Positions 62,792 through 64,000 of a DNA stretch of 64,000 nucleotides are shown here, piece by piece. The stretch's first letter is position 1; each line of letters opens with the position of its first letter. The translations under genes and the position numbers were made by a program. The stretch comes from Clostridia bacterium. Lineage in GTDB: Bacteria; Bacillota; Clostridia; Christensenellales; Borkfalkiaceae. The stretch is taken from contig JAFWXO010000005.1 in NCBI GenBank assembly GCA_017545865.1, positions 1 through 64,000 of the forward strand, written 5' to 3'. The notes under the pieces were generated by a model, which was not told the DNA's origin, made no database searches, and saw only the letters and a program-made list of their open reading frames with translations.

Positions 62792-64000
62792 TCAAAATTT
62801 TAAACCATACTTAACGGCAAGCGCTTTTGCAACCTTCTTACCGTCTGCCCCTGCGCTCGTTATACCACCAGCATAACCGCAACCTTCCCCACAGGGATAT
62901 AAGTTTTTAAAAGTTATACTTTTAAAAGTTTCGTCACGAACAACCCTTATCGGCGAAGAAGTTCTACTTTCAACGCCCGTTAAAACAGCGTCAAAACAAT
63001 CAAAGCCTTTGATTTTTTTGCCAAAATCAACAAGCGCGCCTTTTATTGCCGAGTTTATTTCGTTTGAAAAAAGTTCGTTAAGGTTTGCGCCTTGAACGCC
63101 CATAGAGTATGACGGGATAACCCTATTGAATTTTTTGCTTTTATTACCACTTAGATAATCGCCAACGAGTGAATACGGGGCTTTATAATCGCCACCACCC
63201 AAGCTAAAAGCTGTTTTTTCTAAGTTTTCTTGGAATTTTATTCCACCGAACAATTCATCGCCGAAATCGGCTTTAGTTACTTGACAAATAATTGCGGAGT
63301 TGGCGTTTTCCCCGTCACGAGCAAAGTTGCTCATACCGTTTGTAACGATAGTTTCCTTTTCCGATGCAGACGGCATAACAAAACCCCCTGGGCACATACA
63401 AAAAGAGAAAACTCCCCTACCGTTTTGGTTGGTAACGAGTTTATAGTCGGCAACGGGCATACCCTTAGTTCCCGCAAAACAACCAAACTGAGCAATATCG
63501 ATATCCTTTTGCAAATGTTCAATTCTTAGCCCGACCGCAAAATCTTTGCTTTCAAGCATAACGCCTTTTTTATAAAGAAGGGAATAAACGTCCCTTGCGC
63601 TATGACCTACCGCTAAAACAACTTCATCAAACTCGTGCTTTTTGCCATTTATGGAAACGGAAACGATTTTATCGCCAACAAACTCAAAATCATCAAACTT
63701 ACTCGAAAATAACACTTCGCCACCAAGTTTGATAATCTCGTTTCTAATATTTTTAACAACAGTTTTTAACTTATCGCTCCCGATATGCGGTTTTTGAAGG
63801 TAATCAATCTCACTCGGCGCGCCGAAAAGCAAGAAATCATCTATAACTTCCCTTGCAAACGCTCCGCCAACGCCAGTATTCAACTTCCCGTCTGAAAAAG
63901 CGCCTGCGCCACCTTCGCCAAACTGAATATTAGAGTTTTCATCTAAAACTTTCGTTGAAATAAAATTATCAACCGATTTTACTCGCTCGTCAACTGGTTT
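62792..64000 (-). CDS. FAD-dependent oxidoreductase of the COG2509 family (5' end cut by window)
   Basis: The 402 C-terminal residues are present; the frame is open to base 64000, with FGEGGAGAFSDGKL near the cut edge, a typical COG2509 segment that lies after the FAD-binding start. Further matches are VVLAVGHSARDVYSLL, GLRIEHLQKDIDI, CMCPGGFVMPS and the C-terminal FAD motif LYPCGEGCGYAGGITSAGADG. The enzyme likely oxidises an unknown substrate. The start codon lies outside the window. Confidence 0.9.
   Translation of the reverse strand, partial: KPVDERVKSVDNFISTKVLDENSNIQFGEGGAGAFSDGKLNTGVGGAFAREVIDDFLLFGAPSEIDYLQKPHIGSDKLKTVVKNIRNEIIKLGGEVLFSSKFDDFEFVGDKIVSVSINGKKHEFDEVVLAVGHSARDVYSLLYKKGVMLESKDFAVGLRIEHLQKDIDIAQFGCFAGTKGMPVADYKLVTNQNGRGVFSFCMCPGGFVMPSASEKETIVTNGMSNFARDGENANSAIICQVTKADFGDELFGGIKFQENLEKTAFSLGGGDYKAPYSLVGDYLSGNKSKKFNRVIPSYSMGVQGANLNELFSNEINSAIKGALVDFGKKIKGFDCFDAVLTGVESRTSSPIRVVRDETFKSITFKNLYPCGEGCGYAGGITSAGADGKKVAKALAVKYGLKF

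Overview
The window looks like chromosome from an AT-rich, low-G+C Gram-positive bacterium of the Clostridia type (Bacillota). Sporulation-linked genes occur at five places: yabP-yabQ-divIC, ytxC upstream of thrS, spmA-spmB, and ylxY with its M16 peptidase partner. A threonyl T-box leader, an L20-type leader before infC-rpmI-rplT, and the orders dgt-dnaG-rpoD-trmK-nif3 and rimP-nusA-ylxR-ylxQ-infB-rbfA-nrnA-truB-ribF point the same way. Most genes lie on the minus strand. I see no rRNA, tRNA, CRISPR array, insertion sequence or prophage. A finer taxonomic call cannot be made from sequence alone.

Layout, left to right. 1-2.5 kb: gyrB-gyrA (gyrA runs off the left edge). 2.6-7.3 kb: an M50-type membrane peptidase, a Ppx/GppA phosphatase, divIC-yabQ-yabP, a PTS-type IIC membrane protein and a metallophosphoesterase. 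7.3-12.7 kb: a more accessory stretch with a conserved cysteine-bearing protein of unknown function, a PlsC-type acyltransferase with a zinc ribbon, a lipid-anchored HtrA-type protease and a BspA-like leucine-rich lipoprotein with a structured leader. 12.9-18.7 kb: translation genes (yebC, a SpoU methyltransferase, rplT, rpmI, infC, thrS) and ytxC. 18.7-28.4 kb: a calcium-type P-ATPase, a PRPP-binding phosphoribosyltransferase, a frameshifted rsmA, tatD, metG, spmA-spmB, a repeat-bearing intergenic region and an MFS transporter. 28.4-35.8 kb: the macromolecular-synthesis cluster (zinc-ribbon protein, nif3, trmK, rpoD, dnaG, dgt), an SDR enzyme and efp. 35.8-42.9 kb: a proline peptidase, cardiolipin synthase, a DedA-family protein, endonuclease IV, ribF, truB and nrnA. 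42.8-54.4 kb: the rimP-nusA-infB operon, an inserted solute-binding lipoprotein, a PolC-derived exonuclease without a polymerase domain, ispG, coaX and a probable pantothenate ECF transporter subunit. 54.5-57.1 kb: a plus-strand island of two tiny cysteine-rich proteins and a tandem pair of amidohydrolases, interrupted by a minus-strand ArsR-type regulator. 57.1-64 kb: M16 peptidase, ylxY, a YcxB-like protein, mtnN, rho, a UPF0173 hydrolase, a DUF1934-like protein and the 3' part of a COG2509 flavoprotein gene.

The most unusual points are: (1) an OB-fold plus DEDDh-exonuclease protein at the usual polC locus, with PHP and polymerase domains absent; (2) several genes whose best sigma-A promoter puts the transcript start 0-4 nt before the start codon, suggesting leaderless mRNAs; (3) two sporulation genes (yabP, ylxY) whose Shine-Dalgarno sequence is inside the 3' arm of the preceding gene's terminator; (4) a long, highly structured leader before the BspA-like gene ending in a UUCG terminator directly before the ribosome binding site; (5) a yabQ frame that runs about 200 bp into divIC, and an rsmA broken by an apparent one-base loss. 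None of these is proved here to be a new system; they are the places most worth checking.
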